Below, piece after piece: positions 24,748 through 32,558 of a stretch of DNA of 64,000 nt; the stretch's first letter is position 1, and each line of letters opens with the position of its first letter. A program made the translations under genes and the position numbers. This DNA comes from Allonocardiopsis opalescens (GTDB lineage Bacteria; Actinomycetota; Actinomycetes; Streptosporangiales; Streptosporangiaceae), in NCBI RefSeq assembly GCF_003002095.1, contig NZ_PVZC01000005.1, positions 496,001-560,000 of the forward strand. The letters are read 5' to 3'. The notes beneath the pieces are model-generated. The model had not been told where the DNA came from and did no database searches. It saw only the letters and a program-made list of their open reading frames with translations.

Positions 24748-25266
24748 TTATTCGCCGTCCCCCGGCCCGCCCTTGCATATCGGCGTCGGCCGGCAGGTCT
24801 GGATGACGAATTCCGCGAAGGAATCGGCCACCAGCCCCTCAGGCCATTCCCATTCCTGCGGGCCCTCGTACCTCGGCCGTCCGGCCACCAGATAGCCGAG
24901 TTCGGCGAATACCTCCCACAGGTCGCCCTCGTGCCGCTCGATGGCCTCGGCCAGCGCGCCGCGGCCCGCGGCGGGCACCTGCACCGCGTACGCGGAGGCG
25001 TCCCGCAGGTACAGCGCGCAGAACGACGAGACGAACCCGCCCTCGAAGCGCGCCGCCTCCACCTTCTCCACCAGCAGTTTCTCCGCGCGGTCCGGCACCT
25101 CGGGCAGGGTCCGCACGGTCATGCCCTCGGACCGGTCCAGCAGCTCGCGCGGCGGATCGGGCACGATGACCGCGCTCGGCGCGACCAGGATGCCGGGTGC
25201 GACCCGCTTGGCGCTGTCCTCCGTGAGGACGTACACGTCCACGATCGAGGCGTTGTCGCGCTTCAT
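24748..25266 (-). CDS. Hypothetical protein upstream of a two-component system
   Basis: A 172-residue protein read from ATG 25266 (GGGAGGAAG upstream). It begins MKRDNASIVDVYVLTEDSAK and has a strand segment, GILVAPSAVIVP, that recalls the start of trypsin-like domains, but no His of a catalytic triad follows. The C-terminus has a Cys pair (QTCRPTPICKGGPGDGE). I do not recognise the family. Its promoter region carries three 10-bp direct repeats, and it sits between a SARP gene and a two-component system on the same strand. It may be a sensor partner or the regulated product. Confidence 0.65.
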   Translation of the reverse strand: MKRDNASIVDVYVLTEDSAKRVAPGILVAPSAVIVPDPPRELLDRSEGMTVRTLPEVPDRAEKLLVEKVEAARFEGGFVSSFCALYLRDASAYAVQVPAAGRGALAEAIERHEGDLWEVFAELGYLVAGRPRYEGPQEWEWPEGLVADSFAEFVIQTCRPTPICKGGPGDGE

Positions 25267-25430
25267 AATGCTTCCTCCCGGAATGGAACCACCGAATACC
25301 CGTCCGCCTGCCCGTCGGCGCCACATTGTCATAATGACGACCGGCCGACCAGGGCGGACCGCCGACCACCGGACCCGTCGAGTTCGATTTCTCGACCAGT
25401 CGGAATATCGGTCGAAATCCGAACTGATTC

Positions 25431-25459
25431 CGATAGATGACGATTGATGCCGATGGATG
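25431..25459. promoter_or_regulatory. Three 10-bp direct repeats upstream of the hypothetical gene
   Basis: CGATAGATG, CGATTGATG and CGATGGATG start at 25431, 25441 and 25451, exactly one helical turn apart, in a locally AT-richer stretch between the SARP stop and the 25266 start. Tandem sites on one DNA face fit an activator such as a SARP. Confidence 0.5.
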
Positions 25460-25501
25460 CGGACCGGAGCGGCGGCCGGGCGTGCGGGCCCGGCCGCCGC
25501 C

Positions 25502-26341
25502 TCACAGCACGGCCGGAACCGCGGCGCGCGCCCGGAGCGCCTCCGGCCGCGGCGCGGCCGGACCCGTGCGCTGCCGGGGCGGGCGCACGGCCGCGCCCAG
25601 CACCTTCTGCTGGAGCGCGCGCAGCTCCGGGCCCGGCTCCACGCCCAACTCGGCGTCGAGCAGCCGCCACAGCCGCTGGTAGGCGGCCAGCGCGTCGGCC
25701 CGCCGCCCGGTGCGGTACAGCGCCTCGATCAGCCGGGCGTGCAGCGCCTCGTCGAGCGGATGGGCCCGCACCAGCTGGTGGAGGTCGGGCACCAGGTCGC
25801 GGTAGCGGCCCAGCCGCATCTCCGCCTCGATCCGCAGGTGCACGGCGCCCAGCCGCAGCTCCTCCAGCCGGGTGGCGTGCGCGGACAGCACCTCCCCCGT
25901 CTCGACGCTGCAGAACGGCGCTCCGCGCCACAGCCGCAGCGCCCGGCGCAGCGAGTCCAGCGCGGCCGCCGGGCGGCCGCCCTCCAGCTCGGCGCGGCCC
26001 CGGTCCACCAGCAGCTCGAACTCCCGCGCGTCGACCTGCTCGTCGGCCACCCGCAGCAGGTAGCCGGGCGGGCGGGTGACCAGCAGGTCCCTGATCAGCG
26101 GGACGCCCAGCTCCCGCACGAACATCTGCCGCGCGTGGTACACGTACGTCTGGAGCGTGGTCAGCGCGCTGCGCGGCGGGCGGTCCCCCCACAGCTCCCC
26201 GATCAGCGTGTCCACCGCCACGATCTCGTGCCGCCGCACCAGCAGCAGCGCGAGGACCCGCCCCGACTTCGCCGCGGTGACCGACAGCGTGCCATGGCCG
26301 TCCGTGACGATCTCAAGCGGACCGAGCACGTTGAACCTCAT
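25502..26341 (-). CDS. SARP-family transcriptional activator
   Basis: A 279-residue regulator with the SARP layout. The N-terminal winged helix is MRFNVLGPLEIVTDG to LLVTRPPGYLLRV (including LALLLVRRHEIVAVDTLIGE and LTTLQTYVYHARQ). The bacterial transcriptional activation domain follows, starting DAREFELLVDRGRAELEGG, and ends LLDAELGVEPGPELRALQQK. Such proteins bind tandem repeats and activate antibiotic or developmental genes. It stands alone with about 510 bp upstream and 235 bp downstream. The C-terminal tail is short and Arg/Pro-rich. Confidence 0.93.
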   Translation of the reverse strand: MRFNVLGPLEIVTDGHGTLSVTAAKSGRVLALLLVRRHEIVAVDTLIGELWGDRPPRSALTTLQTYVYHARQMFVRELGVPLIRDLLVTRPPGYLLRVADEQVDAREFELLVDRGRAELEGGRPAAALDSLRRALRLWRGAPFCSVETGEVLSAHATRLEELRLGAVHLRIEAEMRLGRYRDLVPDLHQLVRAHPLDEALHARLIEALYRTGRRADALAAYQRLWRLLDAELGVEPGPELRALQQKVLGAAVRPPRQRTGPAAPRPEALRARAAVPAVL

Positions 26342-26575
26342 TGGTGTACGCCTCCCGTGACGCGGGGCGGACCGGCCGCCTCACGCCCTCATCCCCCTGG
26401 TCACGGCACCGGACGCGCCGCCCGGCGGGCCTCGCCCACCGCTATCGAGAATGCGCCGCGAGGGGCCGCCGCCGCGTCTGCGCCCAGGAGGATTCGCGGG
26501 GTCCGACCGGGGTCGTACACCGGCACCCGCACGTACACCGTTCGGGGCGCTGTGGGAGCGGCGCGCGGGGTGACC

Positions 26576-26613
26576 GGGGCGGGTCGGCCGGGGCGGGTCG
26601 GCCGGGGCGGGTA
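26576..26613. repeat. 14-bp GC-rich tandem repeat
   Basis: GGGGCGGGTCGGCC occurs twice in full and once as the first ten bases. Confidence 0.75.
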
Positions 26614-26690
26614 TGGCGCGGTCTGCCTGGCGGATCGGCCTGCCCGGCGGGGAGGGCCCGCGGGCAAGCACCCGCCGGAGCGCGCCCGTA

Positions 26691-26746
26691 GGGGGAAGCC
26701 CCTTGGTCAACAGCGTTCCGCCCTGGCTTGTGCCGCGCAAGGCCCG
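26691..26746 (-). repeat. Intergenic repeat family A, copy 3 (inverted, partial)
   Basis: Read on the minus strand it matches the GGGCCTTGTGC...GGGGCTTCCCCC part of copies 1 and 2. It lies downstream of the minus-strand gene 26850-27287 and in that gene's sense direction, as do the other copies relative to their upstream genes. Confidence 0.8.
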
Positions 26747-26849
26747 ATACGCGTCGCGGCGCACGCCGCGACAGGAAAGGCGGCCGCTGTCGCGCTCCGC
26801 CCGGTCCGCGCCAGGCGGCGGCGCGGCCGCCCGCACCGCCGACGGCGGT

Positions 26850-27287
26850 CTACCGGGCGTCGAGGCCCCCACCCCGGTCGGGGTCCAGGACCCGCCGCCA
26901 CCAGTCGGCGTCGCCCGGTCGGCCAGGGTCGGTCAGGCAGCGGGCGAAATAGGCGGCGTCCAGCGGGGCGACGCGCCTGCGCAACTCCGCGCCCGCCGCC
27001 CTGGGCAGCGCGCGGATCACCCGTTCGAGATCAGGGCGGTCCGCGGGGTCGAGGCAGCACGGGGAGATTCCGCAGCCGACGTACACCTCGGTGTGGCGCA
27101 GGCGGGCGAAGGACGCCCATGCGGCCAGCAGATGCGCGGTGCGGCCCGGACGCAGCCACTCGCGCTCGCGTTCGAGCCGGGCGAGCGCGCGCAGCAGCCG
27201 GGGCGAGGCACCGGGGACCTGCCGCTCCCGCCGCCGGGAGCGGCACGGCGGCTCGGCGCGGACGGCCGAGGGGCGTCTACGCGGCAT
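26850..27287 (-). CDS. Conserved hypothetical protein
   Basis: A 145-residue basic protein starting at ATG 27287 with GAAAGG upstream. The N-terminal 25 residues are Arg-rich. The rest is helical, with HTEVYVGCGISPCCLDPADR (two close Cys pairs) and DAAYFARCLTDPGRPGDADW. The Cys placement hints at a metal or disulfide, but I cannot assign a family. It is divergent from the DUF885 gene, with 113 bp between the starts. Confidence 0.65.
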   Translation of the reverse strand: MPRRRPSAVRAEPPCRSRRRERQVPGASPRLLRALARLEREREWLRPGRTAHLLAAWASFARLRHTEVYVGCGISPCCLDPADRPDLERVIRALPRAAGAELRRRVAPLDAAYFARCLTDPGRPGDADWWRRVLDPDRGGGLDAR

Positions 27288-27400
27288 CGGCCTTTCTGTC
27301 GGTCATACCGGCACGCTCCCACACGCCGCCCCGCGGCCGCCACGGTCCAGGGGGCTCTTGGCCCCATACGGCCAGGCGCGGACGCTGCCACAATGGCGCC

Positions 27401-29059
27401 GTGCGCACCGTGGCCGAACTCGCCGACGAACTCCTCGACGTCCTCGCCGCCGAGGAGCCGCTGAACGAGATGCTGCAGGACCAGCCGGGCCACCAGGACC
27501 GGCTGGCCGACCCCCGCGAGGAGGCCGAACGGCTGCTGCGGGAGCGGGCGCGGCGGGTGGCCGACGAGGCCGCCGCCCCGGCGCCGCCGCCCGGCGACGC
27601 GCTCACCCTCGCGGTCGTCCGCCAGCAGGCCGAGGCGGTCGTGGTCCGGCTCGACGCGCGGCTGGTGGAGTTCACCATGCGCGGCCTGAGCGTCTCGCCC
27701 CTCACCCAGCTGCTCAGCAACCTGCCGCTGCTCACCCCCGTCGGGGAGCCGCGGCACGAGCGCGCCTTCCTGACCCGGCTGGCCGCGATCCCCGGCTACC
27801 TCGCCGCGGCCGCCGAACGGCACCGCCAGGGCGTGGCGGCGGGCCGCACCCCGGTGGCGCGGCGGGTGCGCGACGCCGTCGCCTACCTGGACCGGCACCT
27901 GTCCGCGCCCGCCGACGACCCGCTGCGCCGCCCGCCGCTCAGCCCGACGGCCGCCGCCGAGCGGGACCGGCTGCTCGAAGGGGCGGTGCGGCCCGCCTTC
28001 GCCGCCTACCGGGCGGTGCTGGCCGAGGAGATCGCGCCGCACGGCCGCCCCGACGACCGTCCCGGCCTGTGCGCGCTGCCCGGCGGCGGCGCCGTCTACG
28101 CCGCGCTGGCCCGCACCCACACCACCACCGGGCACAGCCCCGAGGAGCTGCACCGCACCGGCCTGGAGCTGATGGAGCGGCTGGACGACGAGTTCGCCGC
28201 GATCGGCGCACGCCGCTACGGCGCCGCCGACGGGGCCGAGACGCGGCGGCGGATCCGCGCCGACCGCACCCTGCTGTGGCCGGGCGCCGAAGAGGTGCTG
28301 GCCACCGCCCGCGCCGCCATCGCACGCGCCGAGCGCGCCGCGCCCGACTGGTTCGGGCGGCTGCCGTCGCGGCCCGTGGCGGTGGCGGCCACCCCGCCCG
28401 CCGAGGCGCCCGAGTCGTCGGCGGCCGCCTACCTGCCGGGCGCGCCCGACGGCTCCCGCCCGGGCACCTACTACGCCAACACCTACCTGGCCACCGAGCG
28501 CGACCGCTCACCCGCCGAGGCCAACGCCTTCCACGAAGGCGTCCCCGGCCACCACATGCAGATCTCGCTCACCCAGGAGCTGACCGGAGTGCACCCGCTG
28601 CGCCGCGCCGCCTGGGTGAACGCCTACATGGAGGGCTGGGCGCTGTACTCCGAGCGGCTGGCCGAGGAGATGGGCCTGTACTCCGACGACGTCGCCCGGC
28701 TCGGCATGCTGGCCCTGGAGACGATGCGCGCCGCCCGGCTGGTCGTGGACACCGGCCTGCACGCGCTCGGCTGGAGCCGCCGGCAGGTGGTGGAGTACCT
28801 GCGCGCGAACACCGTCATGCCCGAGGTGGAGGTGCAGCAGGAGACCGACCGCTACATCGAGTCGCCGGGGCAGGCCCTGTCGTACATGGTCGGTCGGCTG
28901 GAGATCCAGCGGCTGCGCGCCCGCGCCGAGGCCGAACTCGGCGCCGCCTTCGACATCCGCGCCTTCCACGACACCGTCCTCGGCAGCGGCCCGCTGCCCA
29001 TGCCCGTCCTGGACGGCGTGCTCGCCGACTGGACCCGCGAGCGGGCGGCGGCCCGGTAG
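27401..29059 (+). CDS. DUF885 family metallopeptidase-like protein
   Basis: A 552-residue protein of the DUF885 family. It starts at GTG 27401 (RTVAELADELLDVLAAEEPL), with no ribosome-binding site and a weak -10-like stretch just before, so it may be leaderless. The hallmark is NAFHEGVPGHHMQISL near residue 375, an HExxxxH-type zinc site, followed by WVNAYMEGWALYSERLAEE with the third ligand Glu. Family members are predicted zinc-dependent carboxypeptidases. No signal peptide is seen, so it should be cytoplasmic. It ends 12 bp before the stop of the convergent PstS-like gene. Confidence 0.92.
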   Translation: MRTVAELADELLDVLAAEEPLNEMLQDQPGHQDRLADPREEAERLLRERARRVADEAAAPAPPPGDALTLAVVRQQAEAVVVRLDARLVEFTMRGLSVSPLTQLLSNLPLLTPVGEPRHERAFLTRLAAIPGYLAAAAERHRQGVAAGRTPVARRVRDAVAYLDRHLSAPADDPLRRPPLSPTAAAERDRLLEGAVRPAFAAYRAVLAEEIAPHGRPDDRPGLCALPGGGAVYAALARTHTTTGHSPEELHRTGLELMERLDDEFAAIGARRYGAADGAETRRRIRADRTLLWPGAEEVLATARAAIARAERAAPDWFGRLPSRPVAVAATPPAEAPESSAAAYLPGAPDGSRPGTYYANTYLATERDRSPAEANAFHEGVPGHHMQISLTQELTGVHPLRRAAWVNAYMEGWALYSERLAEEMGLYSDDVARLGMLALETMRAARLVVDTGLHALGWSRRQVVEYLRANTVMPEVEVQQETDRYIESPGQALSYMVGRLEIQRLRARAEAELGAAFDIRAFHDTVLGSGPLPMPVLDGVLADWTRERAAAR

Positions 29060-29071
29060 CCGACCCGCCGC

Positions 29072-30646
29072 TCAGGCGTCGTCGGCCGGGTCCGTCTCCG
29101 GGCGGCACAGCACCGGGCTGCTCAGCGCCCCGCACGGGTGGTGGCCGAGGGAGCGCATCACGTCGACGCCGACCTCGGCCGTCAGGTAGCGCAGGAAGGC
29201 GGCGGTGAGCGACTGGGCGTCGGGCGTGCCGTAGGTGTAGGCGTACTCGGTCTCCCAGTAGGGGTAGGCTCCGGCGTCGGCCTCGGCGACGCTCGCGGTG
29301 ACGCCGTCGATCTGCACGGGCAGCACGTCGGCGCGGGCGTTCACCGCGCCGAGTTCGCTGTAGCCGATGGCGCCCGGCGTCTGCGCGACCGCGTCCAGGA
29401 GGTCGTCGGTGGACGAGCGCTCGCAGCGGACGACGCCCGGCTCCGCGTTGGGGGCGAGGGTCGTGCAGTCCTCGGAGTTCGTGCCGCCCTCGCGCAGCCG
29501 AAGGACGCGCTGCTCGAAGACGCCGCGGGTGCCGGAGTCGGCGTAGCGCCCCACCAGGCGGACCGGCACGTCGGCGCCGCCCAGCTCCTCCCAGTTGCCG
29601 TACTCACCGGTGAAGACGTCCCTGAGCTGCTCCAGCGACAGCTCCCGCACGCCCGCCTCCGCGTTGACGACGGGGGTGAACAGCATGAAGGCGACCGGCC
29701 GCTCCACCAGCATGGGCAGGCCGTCGGGCTTCGCTCCGTCGGAGAAGGCCACCATCTCGGTGCTCTGCGAGTCGTTCAGCTCGCGGACGCCGTGGTCGCT
29801 GCCCTCGGTGTCGGTGAGGATCTCGGCGCCCGGGCAGGTCCGCATGTAGGCGTCGGCCGCCTCGGCCAGCACCGGCCGGAAGGCCGTCGAGCCCACCAGG
29901 GTGAGCCGCCCCTGGTAGCAGTCCATCGGGTCGGCCTGCTCACCGAAGACGTAGCCGACGCCGAACTGGGCGACGATGATCACGACGAGGAAGGCGATCA
30001 GCGCCATCACCGGTCCGGACGTGCGGGTGCGGCTCTCGGTCTCGCTCATCCCGCCGCTGCCGACGCCGCCGATGATGCCGCCGATGAACACCGGTTCCGC
30101 GAAGGGCTTGGCGCGGCCGTCGACCGTGCGGTCGGTGCTCTCCAGCACCACCAGGACCTTGTAGTGCAGGCCGGGGTTGAGCGGCACTTTGGGAAGGCAG
30201 ATCTCGTCCTCGCCTTCGGAAACGGCGAGCCCGGATTCCGCATCGAAGGATTCGTGCAGGAATTCGTCACTGACCTCTGTGACGACCAGCCCGGCCACCC
30301 GGCGCCCCGGGAATCTGACGCGGACGCCGACCTTGTTGCCGGGCAGCACGGCGTAGTCGGAGGAGTTGATGTGGCTGGTGCCGTCGTTCTCGATCCGCAG
30401 CAGCACGAATGAGGGGTTGACCAGCGGCTCGGGGCGCTCCCCGTTGGCGCGGCGCAGCAACTGCCAACCGTCCGCGGAGGTGCGGGCGGCGACGTCGTCG
30501 GCGGCGGTGGTGTCCATCTGCACCCGGTAGCCCAGCCGCTTGCGGCCGACGAATACGAACTCGTAGAGGAACGCGCCGATCGGGACCAGCACACCGACGA
30601 CCGTCAGAATGATGTTCCAGGGGTATTCGTCCAAGACCGCACCCAT
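29072..30646 (-). CDS. Membrane-anchored PstS-like substrate-binding protein
   Basis: About 524 residues from the Met at 30646 (an in-frame start at 30691 adds 15). Residues ~10-30 form a first helix (IILTVVGVLVPIGAFLYEFV), followed by a conserved cytoplasmic-looking domain (LGYRVQMDTT, SFVLLRIENDGTSHI). A second helix (VMALIAFLVVIIVAQFGVGY) is followed by a phosphate-binding-protein-type domain: LTLVGSTAFRPVLAEAA, VAFSDGAKP, QLRDVFTGEYGNWEELGG and GAIGYSELGAV. No ABC permease is nearby, so it may sense an anion rather than feed a transporter. The two-helix chassis is known from conserved actinobacterial proteins of unknown role. Confidence 0.85.
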   Translation of the reverse strand: MGAVLDEYPWNIILTVVGVLVPIGAFLYEFVFVGRKRLGYRVQMDTTAADDVAARTSADGWQLLRRANGERPEPLVNPSFVLLRIENDGTSHINSSDYAVLPGNKVGVRVRFPGRRVAGLVVTEVSDEFLHESFDAESGLAVSEGEDEICLPKVPLNPGLHYKVLVVLESTDRTVDGRAKPFAEPVFIGGIIGGVGSGGMSETESRTRTSGPVMALIAFLVVIIVAQFGVGYVFGEQADPMDCYQGRLTLVGSTAFRPVLAEAADAYMRTCPGAEILTDTEGSDHGVRELNDSQSTEMVAFSDGAKPDGLPMLVERPVAFMLFTPVVNAEAGVRELSLEQLRDVFTGEYGNWEELGGADVPVRLVGRYADSGTRGVFEQRVLRLREGGTNSEDCTTLAPNAEPGVVRCERSSTDDLLDAVAQTPGAIGYSELGAVNARADVLPVQIDGVTASVAEADAGAYPYWETEYAYTYGTPDAQSLTAAFLRYLTAEVGVDVMRSLGHHPCGALSSPVLCRPETDPADDA

Positions 30647-30691
30647 TCCGACCCGCGGATCAATAGGGACGGATGAATATACGGCGGACAT

Positions 30692-31225
30692 AACGCACCG
30701 GATGCGGGGCGACGTCGAGCATTCGGCAGATGTTCACCGGAACGGTTCGGCGCCGGTGACCGGGCCCTTTTCGGTCCGGCCGCCGCGGTCACCGGAACGC
30801 GCGGAAACCGCGCCGCCGGGCCGCGGTCGCGCGTGGTCGCGCCGGGTGGCCGCGCGGGATCGCGGGGACCGCACCGAACCGCATCCGCTCCTACAGGCCG
30901 CCGCATCGCCTCGGTGTCGTTGAGGCGGAGGGAAGCCTTCGGCGGGCACGGCCGCGCCGCAGGTGGCGCACAGCCGCTCCCAGCCCTCACCCGTCCGGTG
31001 CACCAGCCGGTTCGGCGGCAGTGCCGCGCGCACTTCGGCGGTGCGCTCGTCGGGCGACAGGCCGGCCCGGACGCCGAAGTGGGCCGTCCACATCCCGGAG
31101 CGGCGCCCGCGTCACCGGCGCCTTGCATCGGGGTGGGAGGTGCGGGCGCCCGGCCGGTGCCCGTGGACCGGGCCGGTTCGCGTACTCGGCGGGACAGCGG
31201 CGGCCGGGTGCGCAAGGATAGGAGT
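30692..31225. other. Intergenic region between PstS-like and HTH genes
   Basis: About 530 bp. A minus-strand frame at 30734-31093 has a short protein-like start (MWTAHFGVRAGLSPDERTAE, later ERLCATCGAAVPAEGF) and could be a small real gene divergent from the HTH gene, but its second half is low-complexity and I do not call it. Confidence 0.4.
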
Positions 31226-32047
31226 GTGAGCCAGACGCTGCCCTCGGCCCTGTGGATGTGCTTCGGTGCGCGCCTCGCCGACGCGCGCACCGAGGCGGGG
31301 CTCACCGTCGGCGGCCTGGGCGACCTCGTCGGCGAGTCCGCCGAGTCGATCGCCTCGGTCGAACGGGCGCACCGCCGCCCGTCGCGCTCGCTGGTCGAGC
31401 AGCTGGACACCGCCCTCGACGCGGACGGCGCCCTCACCGAGGCGTGGGCCGGAACCGTGCAGGACGAGGCATTCCCGCGCCGCTTCGACGACCTCGCCGC
31501 GCTTGAGGTGCATGCCGACCACATCTGGGAGCACCAGTCCATGACGGTGCCGGTCTACCTGCGCACCGCCGACTACTCGCGTGCCGTGCTGGGCCCGTCG
31601 CACCCGGGCACCCCGGCCGAGACCGTCGAGGAGTGGGTGCGCGAGGAGGTGCGGCGCGGCGCCGCGCTGGCCGGACCGGACGCCCCCACCCTGCGGGTGG
31701 TGCTGAACGAGACGGCGCTGCTGCGCCCCTTCGGCGGCCCCGAGGTGCTCAACGCGCAGCGCGACGCGCTGGCGGCGCGGATCGCCTCGGGCAGCGTCGA
31801 ACTGGGCATCATCCCCGAGGCCACCCCCAACCATCCCGGCCTGTCGCCCGGCTTCCGGGTGATGACCTTCACCGGCCGCCCCCGGCTCGTCTACGCCTTC
31901 CACGCCCTCGGCGGCACCCTGATCAGCGACGACGAGGGCATCGGCCACTGCGAGATGCTGATGGACCGCATCATCGCCGCTGCACTGCCGCTCACCCCGA
32001 CAGCGCCGCTGCTCACCGACCGCTACCCGGACGGCGCCGACGCGTGA
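31226..32047 (+). CDS. HTH regulator with DUF5753 domain
   Basis: A 273-residue protein starting at GTG 31226 with AGGAG upstream. The N-terminal XRE-type HTH (ARTEAGLTVGGLGDLVGESA, then ESIASVERAHRRPSRSLVEQ) is followed by the DUF5753 domain (YLRTADYSRAVLGPSHPG; ALLRPFGGPEVLNAQRDAL; LGIIPEATPNHP). Such proteins are abundant in filamentous actinomycetes and usually pair with a small DUF397 protein. No DUF397 gene follows here, which makes this an orphan. A 12-bp-stem terminator covers its stop codon. Confidence 0.88.
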   Translation: MSQTLPSALWMCFGARLADARTEAGLTVGGLGDLVGESAESIASVERAHRRPSRSLVEQLDTALDADGALTEAWAGTVQDEAFPRRFDDLAALEVHADHIWEHQSMTVPVYLRTADYSRAVLGPSHPGTPAETVEEWVREEVRRGAALAGPDAPTLRVVLNETALLRPFGGPEVLNAQRDALAARIASGSVELGIIPEATPNHPGLSPGFRVMTFTGRPRLVYAFHALGGTLISDDEGIGHCEMLMDRIIAAALPLTPTAPLLTDRYPDGADA

Positions 32048-32082
32048 GGGCCGGGCCGCCGGAGGGGGTCGGCCCGGCCCTC
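32046..32082 (+). terminator. Terminator overlapping the HTH gene stop
   Basis: GAGGGCCGGGCC (32046-32057) pairs with GGCCCGGCCCTC (32071-32082), a perfect 12-bp stem with a 13-base loop. Confidence 0.75.
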
Positions 32083-32347
32083 ACCTGGTGATCCGCGGGC
32101 TGGGTCGGGGGCGGTGACCCGGTGTCGGCGGGGACCCGGCCCGAGGACCCGCCGTTGGCGAGGGCCGCGCCTGGTGCCCCACCGTCGGCTTCGGCCGGAT
32201 CCGATGCTCTGCCGTCGGCAGGGGCCGGTCCGGTGACCGGCCCCTGCCGGGCGAACCCGCTGACCCGCCGTCGGCCAGGGGGCGGACCCGGCAACCCGCG
32301 GTCGGCCAGGGCCGGAAGCCACCCGAGCGCAAGCCCCGCGAGCACGG

Positions 32348-32490
32348 CTGTGGACGGCCCGGCGCCGGCCCGGCCGGGTTGTCCACAGATTTCCACTGAG
32401 ACCCGCCCAGCCCCCTTGACGGCTGCGAGGCTCGGGGCGCGGGCTTGTCCTTGTTGGGGTGGTCTGCCCCCTGGAGGGGCGGGGCCTGGG
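32348..32490 (+). repeat. Intergenic repeat family B, copy A, with DnaA-box-like pair
   Basis: Starts with the inverted pair CTGTGGAC (32348-32355) and GTCCACAG (32381-32388). It continues with TTGACGGCTGCGAGGCTCGG, TTGTTGGGGTGGTCTGCCCC and the hairpin GCCCCCTGGAGGGGC. It matches 33949-34096 and, inverted, 38373-38518. It lies downstream of nagA and of the HTH gene, in about 510 bp with no gene. Confidence 0.85.
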
Positions 32491-32558
32491 TGGGGCCGCC
32501 CTGGACGAAGCGGCCCGGACGCAGCGTGCCCTGACGGCCCCACGCGTGCGGGACCCGG

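Larger units (their letters stand above)
26342..26849. other. Intergenic region upstream of the SARP gene
   Basis: About 510 bp without a supported gene. It holds three units of a GC-rich 14-bp repeat (26576-26613) and repeat family A copy 3 (26691-26746). Confidence 0.5.

Noticed and set aside
25457-29059. A 1200-codon plus-strand frame across the SARP gene and DUF885 gene
   Set aside because: Its first ~650 codons run antisense to a clear SARP gene and are Arg/Pro/His-rich. Only the part from 27401 is coding.
30734-31093. Possible small gene (119 residues) divergent from the HTH/DUF5753 gene
   Set aside because: The first half looks protein-like and has a CxxC, but the second half is Arg/Pro low-complexity and no family is recognised. 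Kept only as a note.
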